Below are positions 32,601-45,161 of a stretch of 64,000 nucleotides of DNA, in pieces (positions within the stretch are counted from its first letter, which is position 1; each line of letters starts with the position of its first letter). This DNA is from Rehmannia glutinosa (Eukaryota; Streptophyta; Magnoliopsida; Lamiales; Orobanchaceae), in contig CM071930.1 of NCBI GenBank assembly GCA_016081115.2, forward strand, positions 6,739,419 to 6,803,418, written 5' to 3'. Under the pieces are notes generated by a model. It saw only the letters and a list, made by a program, of their open reading frames with translations. It had not been told where the DNA came from and did no database searches. The position numbers and the translations under genes are program-made.

Positions 32601-35039
32601 ATGATTTCACTAGAATTATATTGGTATTGATAAATCAAGTAACACTTTGATTTTATTTATTAAATTAACATATACAGTAATTTGTTGGTATAAATTTCAA
32701 TTATGTCTCAGTTGATCTAATTTAATTTAGTTATCGAAAATTATTAAGTGAACATATAATTTTAATTTTTTAAACAATTCAACAAGTATTTTTAATGGAT
32801 GTATAAACTTGCTTCAAATATATAATCATTTTTTTTATTATCAATTTTCTAAATTATATGATCAATTTTTTTCTCCTTTTCTGAAATTTTGATTTATAAT
32901 TGAATATTTAACATGAAATTTTGTAATAATTATTATCTAATAAATCTTTTATTATTTTGTTCGAGTCAAGACGTGTCAAAGTTTACCCTTTTTTCGTTCA
33001 AAGGACAGGACGAGTCTGAGTCTTGAGATACTCATAATATCCCACCTTATTCAAATTCTTACAATGATCAATGTATTAATATTAAAACTATTCAATACGT
33101 CGGTGCACATAGCGATATACTAGTAGTAAAGTTAAAATTTTAATATATTATACTATGTGCACCGCACTAATGATATACTAGTAGTAAGGTTAAAATCTCA
33201 AAATTTACAAATAAAAGATAGTCTTATTTATGAGTGGGTATTAGTTTATGGATATTTCTAGATATTTTATTTAAGTGTATGCTTTATCTAAAATTAATTT
33301 TAATTTTTGTCTGTAACGAACTAGGCATCTGTACTGGGCCGTGGCCCTTGAAATGGGCCTTTAAGGGACAACAGATTCAGATAGCGCTCTTCCTCTGATT
33401 AAAGTCCACTCATATAATAAGGGACCACTTCTAAGTGACCCTATTGTCCTTCAATTTGATGTGTACAATTTTATCGTTTTTTCTTCAATTAATTTCATGG
33501 GGTCTCTTGTATAAATTCTTGTATAGATTGCATAATCTAACATTTGGAGGCGATGTTCTAGTAATTTGAGCTTGCTCTAACAACTTAATAATGAAAGATT
33601 TATTTTATTACATTCTAGATTAACATGAAAGGATTTGTGGATGAGTATTGGGCTGCAATGGATCGAAATAAAAAGTGTAAATCAGTAAAATTACAGAGGG
33701 CGTTACTTTTCGAAACATCATTAAATTTCTATTAAGAACACATTTCACTGCTGACATAAGGTGTTCGAGCCCAAAATTCATTCGTTTAGGCATATTTTTG
33801 GCCATTTAAGTTTTCTAATTTATTTAGTTTTTGTTTATTTTCGATTTCGGACTTGGTTAGGTTTTACTTCCTTTAAGTACATTTATTCGGTTATTGAATT
33901 ATAATTTCGCATCAGCCATAAAAGTTTTATTTATCTTAAAAATTATTTGTCTTCTAATTATCTCGTCCCGTGTCATAGAATATTTCAGTCATGCACTAAA
34001 AACTGATACATCAAGTTTAAGAAAATATGACAATAATTTATCACTTCTCACTATTTCGCGAATAAGTTTTGTGAATTTCTTTTATTGCTATTGAAAATTG
34101 TATGAAAACTAAAAAGCAATGAAACATGTGCACAAACGTAACATTTTGATGAGAAATTATGAATTTTTGTAAGAACAAAAAAATAAAAATAAATAAAAAT
34201 AATAGGAAGATAGAGTAGAATATAGTCAAATTAGTATTTAAGTTGTAGCAACAATCATTAGGAATTATTTATGGTTTTCAATTTTACTTAAAAATCACCT
34301 CATTATGCCAATTTAAATGCCACGTATAATGAATTATCGTTTCAATTTTGGGCTTATCATATAAAAAAAATATTAAGATATAATTCAAGCAGCAAGTATT
34401 CATTCAAAATAGTAGCCATTGTATAATTTTAACACATCACCTAAGTTATTATGCTTTTAAGTATTTTTGTCTATTGAAGATTACCCCAGCCTTTTGCCTT
34501 ATTTTTGAGTGGGTTACTTTTTTTATTATGTCGTATAATATTAATGTGTGTTTTTTTTTTTTTTTTTGAGTTAAATTTTTTAATGTGTGTTTTCAGTTAG
34601 ATGGTAGTTGTCAAAATTCTCGCCATTTATAATGAGGAATCAGTGCTGGATAAGGCCCAATCAAGTTTAGAATTCAACCCAATTATACCAGATCTAGCTC
34701 CGATTCTTATGACCCAGTAACTTAATAGCCCAAAGTTCTTTTTTTTTTGATCGGTTTAAAAGCCCAAAGTTCTCTCAACTGTGGACATACTTGGGAAAGT
34801 TTATTGGATAATTACCCCACATCCGGAAAAAAATAACACATATTTATGCTTCCGGGTCTTTTCCTGATTTTTTCTCGCTTCCGTCTTGTTTGGACATTTT
34901 TACGTTCCTGCCAATTTTTTTGAATTTTTTTACGTTGTTTCATGATTGTTTCAAACATGTTTCATATAATAAAATTCTAGTGAGAAAACTACTTCTCTCC
35001 CATTAAATGATTAAATAATTAATTTTATACTCAAAATCT
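29672..35039. other. 5.4-kb AT-rich intergenic region
   Basis: No gene supported. Observed: a short inverted repeat with flanking direct repeats at 33101-33187, an isolated actcgagct patch near 31280 that resembles hAT subterminal repeats, and poly-T runs near 34550 and 34740. The rest is AT-rich and featureless to the eye. Confidence 0.55.
33101..33187. repeat. 12-bp inverted repeat with 16-bp direct repeats
   Basis: cggtgcacatag (33101-33112) pairs with ctatgtgcaccg (33153-33164); gatatactagtagtaa occurs at 33114-33129 and 33172-33187. It may be a MITE relic. Confidence 0.75.
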
Positions 35040-35089
35040 TAAATCAAAGATTATACACATAAAATAATACATATTGGAAAAACACATTG

Positions 35090-35660
35090 AAAATAATATA
35101 AAAACACCACATGAATAGAAAAACACAATTCAAGATTTGTTCCAATGCATTAAAAACGTAAAAAAAAAAGAAACAACTAAGAAACAACATAACAACATTG
35201 TCATGTATATATATAACCCAAAAAACAACTGAAACGATATAGAAAATACAACGTGAACAAAAATAGCTTAAAAATAGATAAAAATTGCATTGAAACATGA
35301 AAAACTACATTGAAACAAGAAATAAACATCATAACATTAAAAACAGTATAGAAACAACCCATAAACAATATAGAAAACACCACACCAATAAAGAAAAAAA
35401 TAAAAATAGGTAAACATTGCAATGAGGCATTGAAAACTATATCTAAACAACAAAGAAACATCGAAACAACATTACAAAAATTATAAAAATAACCCAAAAG
35501 TAACATAAACAATATATAAAACAACACATGGACAAAAAGACCGTAAAAAATAAGTAAAAGTTGTATTGAAATATTGAAACAATAACACAACAAAACAACC
35601 AAGAAACAAATATAAAGAACATCGAAACAAACAAAAATAACATATAAAGCAATAAAAAAA
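35090..35660. repeat. degenerate tandem array, unit about 140 bp
   Basis: Four diverged copies can be lined up on an atataRAAAacaccac-like block at about 35096, 35239, 35369 and 35513, each followed by aaaatagRtaaa and attgaaac stretches. The sequence is A-rich on the plus strand, so long minus-strand open frames full of Phe, Tyr, Leu and Cys arise without being genes. Confidence 0.75.
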
Positions 35661-36268
35661 CATAAAAATTTGAAAAAAAATATTAAAATAACCAAAAATT
35701 ATGCAGGAGATTAAAAAATTAAATAAAAAGAATACAAAAGTGAATGAAGCGTAAACAGTGGTATATTTTTCAGAAAGTGGGATAAATGCGCCACTTTTTT
35801 TATTCTACTTCAATTTTATTTAATTAAAATCTGAACTAAGGGAAGGGTCCTTCTACATTTTTCCTTTTTTTTTTTTTTGACAAAGGGTGCTTTTACTTGT
35901 CAAATTGAATTCAAATATTTTCTAGATCACGCAAAATACTTTTTGCCCCTTCCTTTGTGACTTGACCATCAAAATGTGGCGATATGACTCGCAATATATT
36001 ATATATATGAAATGATCCCTTTATTGCAAAATGTAATATAATTGTGCTATATACAAAACAAGAACTTTTGAAATACAAAAAAATTAAAGTACTAATCTTA
36101 CTTTGTCAAAGCAGCTATTGTTACCTCTATCTTTGTGCTCAATGAATGATAATCACTTTTGAAATTGTGTCCTTTGATGGTAATCACTTTCCCCCTTTGA
36201 TGCTAATCACTTTAGACATTGCAACAACCTAATGCCACCAATGATCAATTAGTCCCTCAAAAATTTCA
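35661..36268. other. intergenic, nothing recognised
   Basis: AT-rich; the last part is the 3' flank of the second GT47 gene. Confidence 0.4.
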
Positions 36269-37747
36269 CTAATTTAACATTTGATTAATTTTCATCCCAT
36301 TTTGCTCCTTCATCCTCCTTAACACTCCATCAATAGCAATTTCAAAAGCATCTTTATAACCACTCCCCAAATCATCATCACTAGGCATCAAACTATACAC
36401 AAAATTTGGTATAAAATTAATTATTTTTTCCCTCATTTTTCTCACTTCGTCTCTACTATACCCTTCCAACACTTTTCTTATCGACGTCCCATTTCTCACA
36501 GTCTTCCTATCTATAAAAACCGAGAATTTATCCGGTGCATCGTCCAAGAACCACTCATACTGATGGTAAATACTCCTTTTCCAGAAAAAAACCGGGATCG
36601 AACCGGCCAACATGCAGTCAAAGGTTGACCTTCTAGTATACGCATCACCCCTAGGCTGCAAACAAAAATCCGAGTCCAAAAACGCCTCGAGAATCTCCGA
36701 CGTGCCATCGTAACACCGAGTTCCTGAGCAATCGACAACCCGACACAAACCCGACTCGTTATAACAGTGTCTCTGAAGTATTGTCCTAAAATCACCTCTC
36801 ACATTACGTTTGCCTCCAACGAATGTGAACAAACTCGTTCTATTTCGAGCTCGAACAAAATTTAGCCATTGGTCAAGATCCAATTTTGACTTTGGGTGGA
36901 ATCCTGTGGGGTACGGTACACCGATCTCTAACGCATCCCAAGGATCTCTCTCAACCGCGAGCCGTAGGATATTTTTCATCATGGGCATGTGTATGAATCT
37001 GGAACCCCAATCCTCATCTCTAGACCGTCGAAAATCCCACGTCATTCTCCCCAGCATGATGAAGTGATCTGAGCCGTTGGATCTCCTCCACGGTGGCTGA
37101 TCCTTGACCCAACTTAACAGCCTCTCGGAATGCCAATCCCGCTCTCTAGCGGTGTAATTTGTGAACAAATATTTGGCTACCGCAACCCCAGCGTAAAACG
37201 GTATGTAGAACGCCGTAGCGGATCCCGGCTCCATAGTCCGACACGTGTGCTTCAGTATTCGCGCGTGGTAAATGACCTCGCCGGAAAACATGTCCGTCCA
37301 GTACCACGCCGGAGAGAGATTTTCCGGCACGCCGGAAATTTCTCCGGTGGCTCTCGGGCCGAGCCCGTCGTTTGAAATCGCGTTGCAACGGGAATGCCAT
37401 GGGTCTAAATCGCGACATTGGTCTAGCAACTCTTTGTTGAACACTGGGGGGAGTTCGTATACGTATACAAACCCATGCTCGCACGTTTTTGGTTTTAAAG
37501 GCGGTAGGGAATAATATTGGAAAATGAAACGTAGAACGTAGACTTGGAAGAGAAGGATTATTAAGAGCTGTGAGCATTTGAAGAGGAATAGAATTGAATT
37601 AGGCGTGTTTCTTGGAGAAGCGTTTTTGGGTTTTCTGTTGGGGAGGAGTTGGAAATGACACAACATTGGAATTTTGGGGGTGTAAGAAAAGTGTTCCGAA
37701 AAATCTTGAGAGGAAGAGAGAGCAATGGGTGTTTTCAAGAGCGGCAT
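36269..37747 (-). CDS. GT47 family A glycosyltransferase, xyloglucan galactosyltransferase-like (second copy)
   Basis: 492 residues, type II membrane protein with an anchor at about 52-77, then a GT47/exostosin domain from HGFVYVYELPPVFNKELL. It shares with the 27185-28579 gene the blocks ATAFYIPFYAGVAV (177-190), RRSNGSDHFIMLGRMTWDFR (221-240), GVPYPTGFHPK (276-286) and DFCLQPRGDAYTRRSTFDC (360-378), plus IPVFFWKR. The N-termini differ, with a longer cytosolic tail here. It probably works in the Golgi on xyloglucan side chains like MUR3/XLT2; the exact sugar is unknown. The frame is intact from the ATG at 37747; an in-frame Met at codon 28 (MLCHFQ) is an alternative start that would keep the anchor. 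Confidence 0.92.
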   Translation of the reverse strand: MPLLKTPIALSSSQDFSEHFSYTPKIPMLCHFQLLPNRKPKNASPRNTPNSILFLFKCSQLLIILLFQVYVLRFIFQYYSLPPLKPKTCEHGFVYVYELPPVFNKELLDQCRDLDPWHSRCNAISNDGLGPRATGEISGVPENLSPAWYWTDMFSGEVIYHARILKHTCRTMEPGSATAFYIPFYAGVAVAKYLFTNYTARERDWHSERLLSWVKDQPPWRRSNGSDHFIMLGRMTWDFRRSRDEDWGSRFIHMPMMKNILRLAVERDPWDALEIGVPYPTGFHPKSKLDLDQWLNFVRARNRTSLFTFVGGKRNVRGDFRTILQRHCYNESGLCRVVDCSGTRCYDGTSEILEAFLDSDFCLQPRGDAYTRRSTFDCMLAGSIPVFFWKRSIYHQYEWFLDDAPDKFSVFIDRKTVRNGTSIRKVLEGYSRDEVRKMREKIINFIPNFVYSLMPSDDDLGSGYKDAFEIAIDGVLRRMKEQNGMKINQMLN

Positions 37748-37847
37748 AAATATATGAAGCTCATATATATGCTTTCACATGTAGTACAGTAGTAGGTTAC
37801 TGGTAAACCACTAATGATCACTAACCTAGAGAGACATATTTTTCAAG

Positions 37848-38102
37848 CTCCGAGCATAGCTCAATGGGTAAAAGACTTGGGTGATGTGATGTCATGTCCG
37901 CATTTCACGTCAAGATTAGCGTGGAGGTTCAATCCGATCGATAATAGATGGAGGAGGATTTCCTATATGGTACGTGACTCAGTCTATTTCAGCTCTGAAC
38001 CCTACTTGTAGAGACACATCCGATGATCGATTGATCACCTCATCTACAAGTTTCTCTGTGACAGCGCAGAGAGGCCATCACGGATGGAGTGCATCTTTTT
38101 TT
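37848..38102 (+). mobile_element. tRNA-derived SINE, copy B
   Basis: The head ctccgagcatagctcaatgg contains box A (TAGCTCAATGGGTAAAAG, from about 37858); a box B-like ggttcaatcc lies at 37926-37935; the tail ends gcatcttttttt. A perfect 18-bp target duplication, agagacatatttttcaag, flanks it (37830-37847 and 38103-38120). The head matches the SINE at 10839-11089 (ATAGCTCAA, GACTTGGGTGA, GTGATGTC). It is 98 bp upstream of the second GT47 start codon. Confidence 0.94.
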
Positions 38103-38120
38103 AGAGACATATTTTTCAAG

Positions 38121-40568
38121 AAAAAGGATTTTTAGAAATTCAACAAAAGTGGTAGATTTGTAATACGGTACTGAGTTATATATGTACTGAATCAATCTTT
38201 TAAAAAATGACTAAGTATCTCAGCAGATAATATATGAAATATATATGACCAGTTTTCGAAAATCATGGCTATTTTTTATTTTCACAAGATTTGGCCTATT
38301 ACCACTTTGGGATATTTATATCTTTGTAATTTAATTGGAACACATAATTTAGACTGGGTTTTAGGTGTTGAATTCGAAGGGCACCAAAATGAGATTATTA
38401 GCTTGTGTAATTTGATTTGGGATTGTTGATTATATTAAATTTATTTTTGATATTTGTATTGAATGTAATTTATCATATCTCTAGAAAATGATTATATTAT
38501 ATACCTTGAATACGTGGATAGAAAGAAATATATATATTCTAGAATTCTATAATTTATGATTAAGTGATTAAAGTTGGAATATGTTAAAATATTCACGGGT
38601 GTAAAGTTTTACACTCATCAGCTTGTGAACAAAAGATGCTCAATTAACTCTACTAATTAAAGCCACACATGATTTGTCTATGGAACACTCAACGTTTGGA
38701 GGTTAGTACATATTAATTGTGCTTAAAGAATTATACTTTAATATCATATATATGTAATTAAAAGGTCAATAATTCGAGTTTAATGGGACAATATTATGAA
38801 ACGCCGTATCGTTTCTAACTTATGAGGGGGAAAGATTCTTGTTAGGTCCACAAAATTCAATTTCAATTGAGTCTAGGGGAGCTGAAATGTCGAAAGGAAT
38901 TAAAAAGATTGTAAATTATAGATTTATAGTACATAGGTGTACTATTTTGTCATAAATTTTAGACTCAACAAAAAAGCTCAATATAGTACCATATTATTTC
39001 GTTTTAAATAGCTCCTTTAAGATCTTAATTTCTTGAATAAAAGAAACCTTGACTAAAACGCAAATAAACCAAAATTTAATATTATATATATTAAACAATC
39101 CATGAATTGTGCAAATAAGAAGTGTACAAAAATAACGTCATCATGTACACGTGACATGTATTAATACCATTAAAATAGAAGATGAAACACTAAATGCAAT
39201 AGATGATCTTAATTGCCCAATAAATAGATGGGTGATTCGTGTCTAAAAAATATGCAGGTAATTTTGTGTCATGTTCGGATTATCTATGATTAAACAGATC
39301 GTGTTCGTGTTGACTAATCTGACATAATTAATTAAACAAGTCGTGTTGGAGTTGACGTGTTTGTTATCATTACAGTGTCTGATCAACCCGAACCCGTGAA
39401 TCCGAACCTTACTTGCATCGGCCACTAAGCATTGATAATTAATAATTAAACGAGTCGTGATAAGCTGGCATATTTGATGTGACTAAGTGCCTCAATCCGA
39501 TCCTAGAATCCGAATACGGCCGGAATTGCAACCTCTACTTGCACCGGCCACTAAGCATTAATAATTAGTAAAAAAATCATTTTCTTATTGCAAAGATAAT
39601 TTAAAAATATTTATCATGTATCCCATAACTTAAAATATGGAGGGGGGATCTGATTAATTAAACTTTGTAAATAAAGTTGCAAAATAAACCTTTAATTTGA
39701 GTAGGGCGATTAATGATGCATGTGAATTTTGCTTAATAATTGGCTCGCCCAATGGAGAAGGCCACAAGGACAATGTTGCATATATATCTTTTATTATTTG
39801 ACATGATATGGCCGCCCACCAATAATTAATTAAACTCACAACAAGTGACATTTGGCACTTTAAAAATTGTATTGTAATTTCTTTTGATGCTAGACCTGCA
39901 GAGCATATATAATTACGAGAGCGTTACATTGATTGACGTGTGTTTTTTTTTTTTGTGTGTTTTTGTTTTATTGAATTAACAATGAATTGTTAACGATAGT
40001 GACTGAGACACATGTACATAAATTATAGGTTAAGGAAACAATAATTACACTTGACCTAGTAAATATTGACAAAACCGTCTGATTCACTTCACCAAATCTA
40101 CCATCGAGAAAGTATATGGGAAGCATTATGCATCAGACAATAGGAAACCTTTGATTGTTTTTATTTTTCATGGTACAGTAACTAAAACGTTATGCATCTC
40201 CTATTCAAAATAAGTGTCATTTTGTGAAAAAACATACATATTAAAGACTATGTTAAAATACTCAATATACATTTAATTAATTATAAATATTGATTTAGAA
40301 TAAAATAAATTTAGGTACTAGTGCTGGTTGGAATATATGCATTTTAAGGGTAATTTCAGAAAAATATTTCTAATGTAGATTTGGGTCCCATTACATTGAC
40401 AATATATAAAATAGTACTATGTTAAGTGAATACAACTGGTGTCTGGTAGTGATGGGTTCGATTCGTGTAATTTAAATTAATTGATAAGAACAATGAGGAT
40501 AAAATGATAAATTAAGCTCATGTAAATTTAAGGTTGAAAATTGAAATTATAGGATTGAAATTTAAAAA
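38121..40568. other. intergenic AT-rich DNA
   Basis: No gene. A direct repeat of cggccactaagcatt occurs near 39418 and 39546. GC-richer fragments at 39260-39530 with gttgac and acccgaaccc motifs look like an old dispersed repeat. Nothing else named. Confidence 0.5.
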
Positions 40569-43226
40569 TCTATATATATATAAAAACAGAATAGTAATAA
40601 ATATAGAAAAATCCCGCCAAAACACTGTTTCTATTTTTGGAAATGTTCTGTCTTTTCTTTTATTAAATTACTTAGTCTTTACAGATGTACATGTCCGTTC
40701 ATATTAGTTGGCCTATTGATAAAAATGTTTGATGCATTAAATAGTTGTTTTATATTTAATAATGCAGCTTCTTTATTAATCAGATAGCAATGGCGGCTGA
40801 TATACAGTTGCATTGGGTTTGGTGATTGTCATTATTATTATTTTGTTTTATTTACGTAAAATTGTATATTTAAACTATATTAAAAAAATAATTATGTATA
40901 TCATTTACGTAATAGTCCTTTAATTTTGATTTTTGACTATATTTAATTTATTGGTTGAAGTAATGACTATATTCCAATGACATTTATGATTTCATTTTAT
41001 TATCATACATCCAGAATGAATTGTACATAAAATAAGAACAATAACAATCATTAATTTAATTAAATATAAACCCTATTACAATAAAAGTGTATTAGTTTAG
41101 TTGCACTTGAAGTAATCAATAAATTCAGAACATTAATAAATATATGAATATAGCTTCATTGGAATTACCATACATCTTCAATGCATTATACATAAATTAA
41201 AATCAACAAAACCAATTAATTTAAATAAATAAAAATCTGTTACAATGAAATGCCTTGGAATTAGTTTGCAGTTACCCGGCTACTAATGTCATTGGAATAA
41301 GTACCACATCATTCTCATACAAGTCTAACTACTACATTAAATTTAATTGTATAGTTACTATAAAGTATAAACCAACCATAATATCTCAGTTTGTATGTAG
41401 TATACCCCATTAACGACCTAAAAACTTAACAAATGGTAAACCTACAATTTAAACTACTTTCTGCGTACATCCGTTTGTTGCAAATTCGACATAAATAACA
41501 TTCATCAAATGATGCCCTTATTCACCTGATTTAAGGATATAAATCCTAGCAAAGTTGAATGAGCAATGAAGCTACACTTAGTCCAGGTTTACAGTTTGTC
41601 GTCATTTGCGGACAAGTCAAGTCAAGTATCATTAGTTTAGAGTGCTTATTTCAGGATTTGGAGGTAAGTAAATTTCACTCTGGTAGCATACTTGATTTTT
41701 TTTTTTCAAATAAGACCTAAATAATAAATTAAACCATCACTGATTGTTTTAATGAATTATTTTTGTGTAGGGATAAATGATTCATGCAACACAAAAGATG
41801 GCAAGTTGAAAAAATTTAAACTAATTAATCTACAAGGTCGTTTGTATGTATTAGCTCTAAACCTAAATATAGATATGATATGCTATATCTTATTTCAGTC
41901 GATAAATATTAATTATTTTAGTAATCTGCATTATAAAAACATGTAATATTTTGATTAACATCCAAAAATATAATAAATATATAAAATCGAAATCCAGAAT
42001 CATATGACATATAAATATTTAATATGAAACATATTTTTCAGTCTAAAATGTAGATCGAAATTTTTTATCTCCTAAAACCCTAATAGTCGATATAATATGC
42101 TACATCTTATGTATTCCATAAATATTTTAAATAAAGACTCTAAAAAATAAAAAGGTATTTGTGTAGTCTGTATTAAAAAAAAATCAAATGGTAAATTTAA
42201 AAAAAAAACATCTTGAATTTTATTAGCTATATTTCATCAGATCTGCATAGAATACTTCAGATCCATAAATATTATTAGTATTTAATTAGCCGTTAGAGTT
42301 CAATCTTAATGTAGGCTTTGCATTTTTTTAAGTAAATATTGAAGTTGGCTTCATATGATAAAATAATGAGTTTAGGCCATTGTGAACAAATTGTCAATTC
42401 GGGCCATTTATCCGATCCAAATGTAATTTTCTCACAATTTACATTGTACAATTGGGCTTTAAAAACATATCCAACATTTGGGCCTTCATCTTTTTTATTT
42501 TTGTGTTTGAATTTTTGTAACATCTCTATATTATTATTCATTTGTATTGGAGATCGTTCATTGAACTATGTATTGGTGAATCTTTTATGAAAAACACCTT
42601 ATATCCATCAACCCTCTCTTTTTGTTAAATATTACAAATGGTATAATGATTTTGACATATAATTTAATAAAATATTTATTGTGATCTTCTGTATTAATTT
42701 TGGAAGGATGAGTTCTTAACAAAGCCAACCTCGGCTAGAAAGTTTTCGATCCAAGACTTTTATTCAAATTTCAACGAAGACACTTTTCGTTGATTGTGTC
42801 TTATGTAATGTCTATACTAAGAGTCAAAATCAGTCATTGTCGGATGTAGCCCTCCTTTAGAAAAATTCAGTTTTCAGTTATTGTTAATTGTATGTGATTG
42901 TTTCTAGAGTTACTAATCCTACGGATATTAAATTTTTTATATGTGGTGGTGATAGTTATATCAATAGTGGTTGTACAAGTTCAACAACCAATGTTGTATT
43001 TACAGAAGTTTTTCAAAATTTATAATATTTTTTTCTATTATGAATTTATATTCATTCAATTTGATTTGTAATATTGTAATATTATTCAATCATTTATTAT
43101 TTAATCCATATCTTTTTGGCATTACACACAAACAATCTATTAAATTTAATTAAATAAAATAACTAATCGAATTAAAATTATCCTTACTTGATATACAAAC
43201 CGTGCATCGCACGGGTGGAGCGCTAG
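40569..43226 (+). mobile_element. non-autonomous Helitron
   Basis: The 5' end is TCTATATATATATAAAAACA, preceded by A; the 3' end is CTAG (43223-43226), followed by T, the expected A/T insertion without target duplication. A perfect 6-bp-stem hairpin, ccgtgc-atc-gcacgg (43200-43214), stands 8 bases before CTAG, the usual Helitron terminator. 2658 bp; no Rep/helicase frame. The interior is AT-rich non-coding DNA. Confidence 0.88.
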
Positions 43227-43250
43227 TATGAATAATAACACCTCATCAAA

Positions 43251-44170
43251 CACTACAAGAAAATAAGAAAATTCCAATTGAAAAAATCTGTTGGAATTTG
43301 AACAATTGCCGTTGGAATTATCGATTCCGACGGAAATTCCAACACAAAATGTATTGTTGGTAAAATGGCCATTGGAATGACAAAATTCCAATAGTAAAAT
43401 ATTCCAACGGTATTTATCCATTGGAATATACAACCGTTGGAAAAAAAACTCCAACGTTTTCTCCAACACTAGTTCCAACAGAGTTATACCATTCGAATAT
43501 ATATAATCATTGACTCCAACGGTTATTCCAACTGAGTTATATCATTGGAATTTAATCCAATGGTACTTCTAATGATATATATTTGTTGGAATATTCAATC
43601 ATTTTATCTCATTATCTAATATCTTTAACTTCACAGTAGGTCACTCATCATCAATTTGTCCCAAGTCAAACACATTTAACTATGTAGTTTCAATATGATC
43701 GACTCCAGAAGAGAATATATATTTTATCGATATGAATAATACTATCAAATCTTTTAATCCCTATTGAAATTTTCCAACGATATTGGAATTTTCCAACAAC
43801 TTGTTGTACCATTAGAATTTCCCTTGGAATTTTAAAACTCCAGTGGAAATTCAAAACAATTAATTCCAATATTTTGTTTACTGTTGGAATTTTTGTTATA
43901 ATTATTCAATGGTATATTTTAGTGATGGAATTTCTGTTGGAATTTTTAAAATTCCAATATTATATCCAATGATCTTATTACTGTTGGAGTTGCCCAACAG
44001 TTTGTTGTGGGGTTAGAATTTTCGTTGAAATTTAAATTCCAACAATTTATATTAAGAGTCTTGTTTATCGTTGAAATTTTCCAATGATATAATATACCAT
44101 TGAAATTTCCGTTGGAACTTTAAAAATTCCCACTGATTTTTATTTCGTTGAAATTATTTTGTTAGAATTT
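43251..44170 (+). mobile_element. CACTA element, 3' end not found
   Basis: Begins CACTACAAGAAAA, the canonical plant CACTA end, and is filled with subterminal-type repeats of attccaacgg/ccgttggaat and variants over about 900 bp. The expected TTTTCTTGTAGTG end is missing, so the right border is an estimate. No transposase. Confidence 0.75.
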
Positions 44171-44966
44171 GATAATGAATTAATACGTAGGGTGGTACAA
44201 ACAACTTGGTCATGAATGTAATAGGAATCAAAATAGTCGTTCGAAATTAATTTTATATTTGTGCTTGAATGCCGTAGGACTGAGAGTTGACAAGTGTCCA
44301 TTAATTATGTCTCTTTAGATAAGCATGTGTAAAATGCATTATTAAAACAATTTCACTCGTCTTCCCAACTAAAAAGTCGGATCCAAGCACAAGTGTTGAT
44401 TAATTAATTAAAGTAATAAATCACAAGAGTTAGGGTGTTTTGGCCAATATTATAAGTTCTTTAAAACATCTAATAACTAAAAGTGTTTAGTACAATTTTT
44501 AAATATATATTATAAGTTCTCTAAAAGTGTTTAGTACAATTTTTAAATATATATTATAAATTTCCAAAACAAGATGTTAATTAGTAGCTTATAAACTCTT
44601 TCTAAAAAAGGTGGAGAATCACACATTATTTTCAAAATAAGATCTTAATTCACTTTGATCATTTTTAATTACAAAAATTCATTACAAACATTTTATAAAT
44701 GCACTCTTTCATCTTATTTTATTCAAAAACTTCAATTACTTATTTCAAAATAAGATCTAAAGTTTTGTAAGCTCTAAAAATATCTTATAAGATGTAGTAG
44801 CTTATAATCTTTTAAAAATATTTAACCAAATACCCTCTTAGTTAAAGACATGTGATGTTTCAATATACTATATAAATGACACGTGTATAATTAAGAGCAA
44901 TTAATATATCTGGGTCATGAAAATAATTTTATGTGTATATATATATATATATACCGTACCACTATT
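44171..44966. other. intergenic with a short tandem duplication
   Basis: A block of about 45 bp (aaaagtgtttagtacaattt followed by AT-rich sequence) is duplicated at about 44476-44570. (TA)n lies at 44935-44954. No gene. Confidence 0.6.
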
Positions 44967-45161
44967 ATTATAATTAGGGCTGCAAATGAACCAAGCCGCT
45001 CGCGAACTATTCGGGTCTATGTTCGACAAAATATTCGTTCGAGATCGTTCGTCAAGCTTAACGAGCCGAACTCGAGCCTCGAACTCGAGCTCGAATTTTT
45101 AAACGAGCCGAACTCGAGCCTACAGGTATTCGACTCGAAAGTTCGCGAACATGTTCGTTTA

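Noticed and set aside
35201..35695. 164-codon minus-strand frame resembling a multi-pass membrane protein
   Set aside because: It lies on a degenerate A-rich tandem array; the hydrophobicity is a by-product of base composition and no start context or homology supports it.
40440..40480. Box B-like gggttcgattcg as a SINE remnant
   Set aside because: No box A, tail or target duplication could be found.
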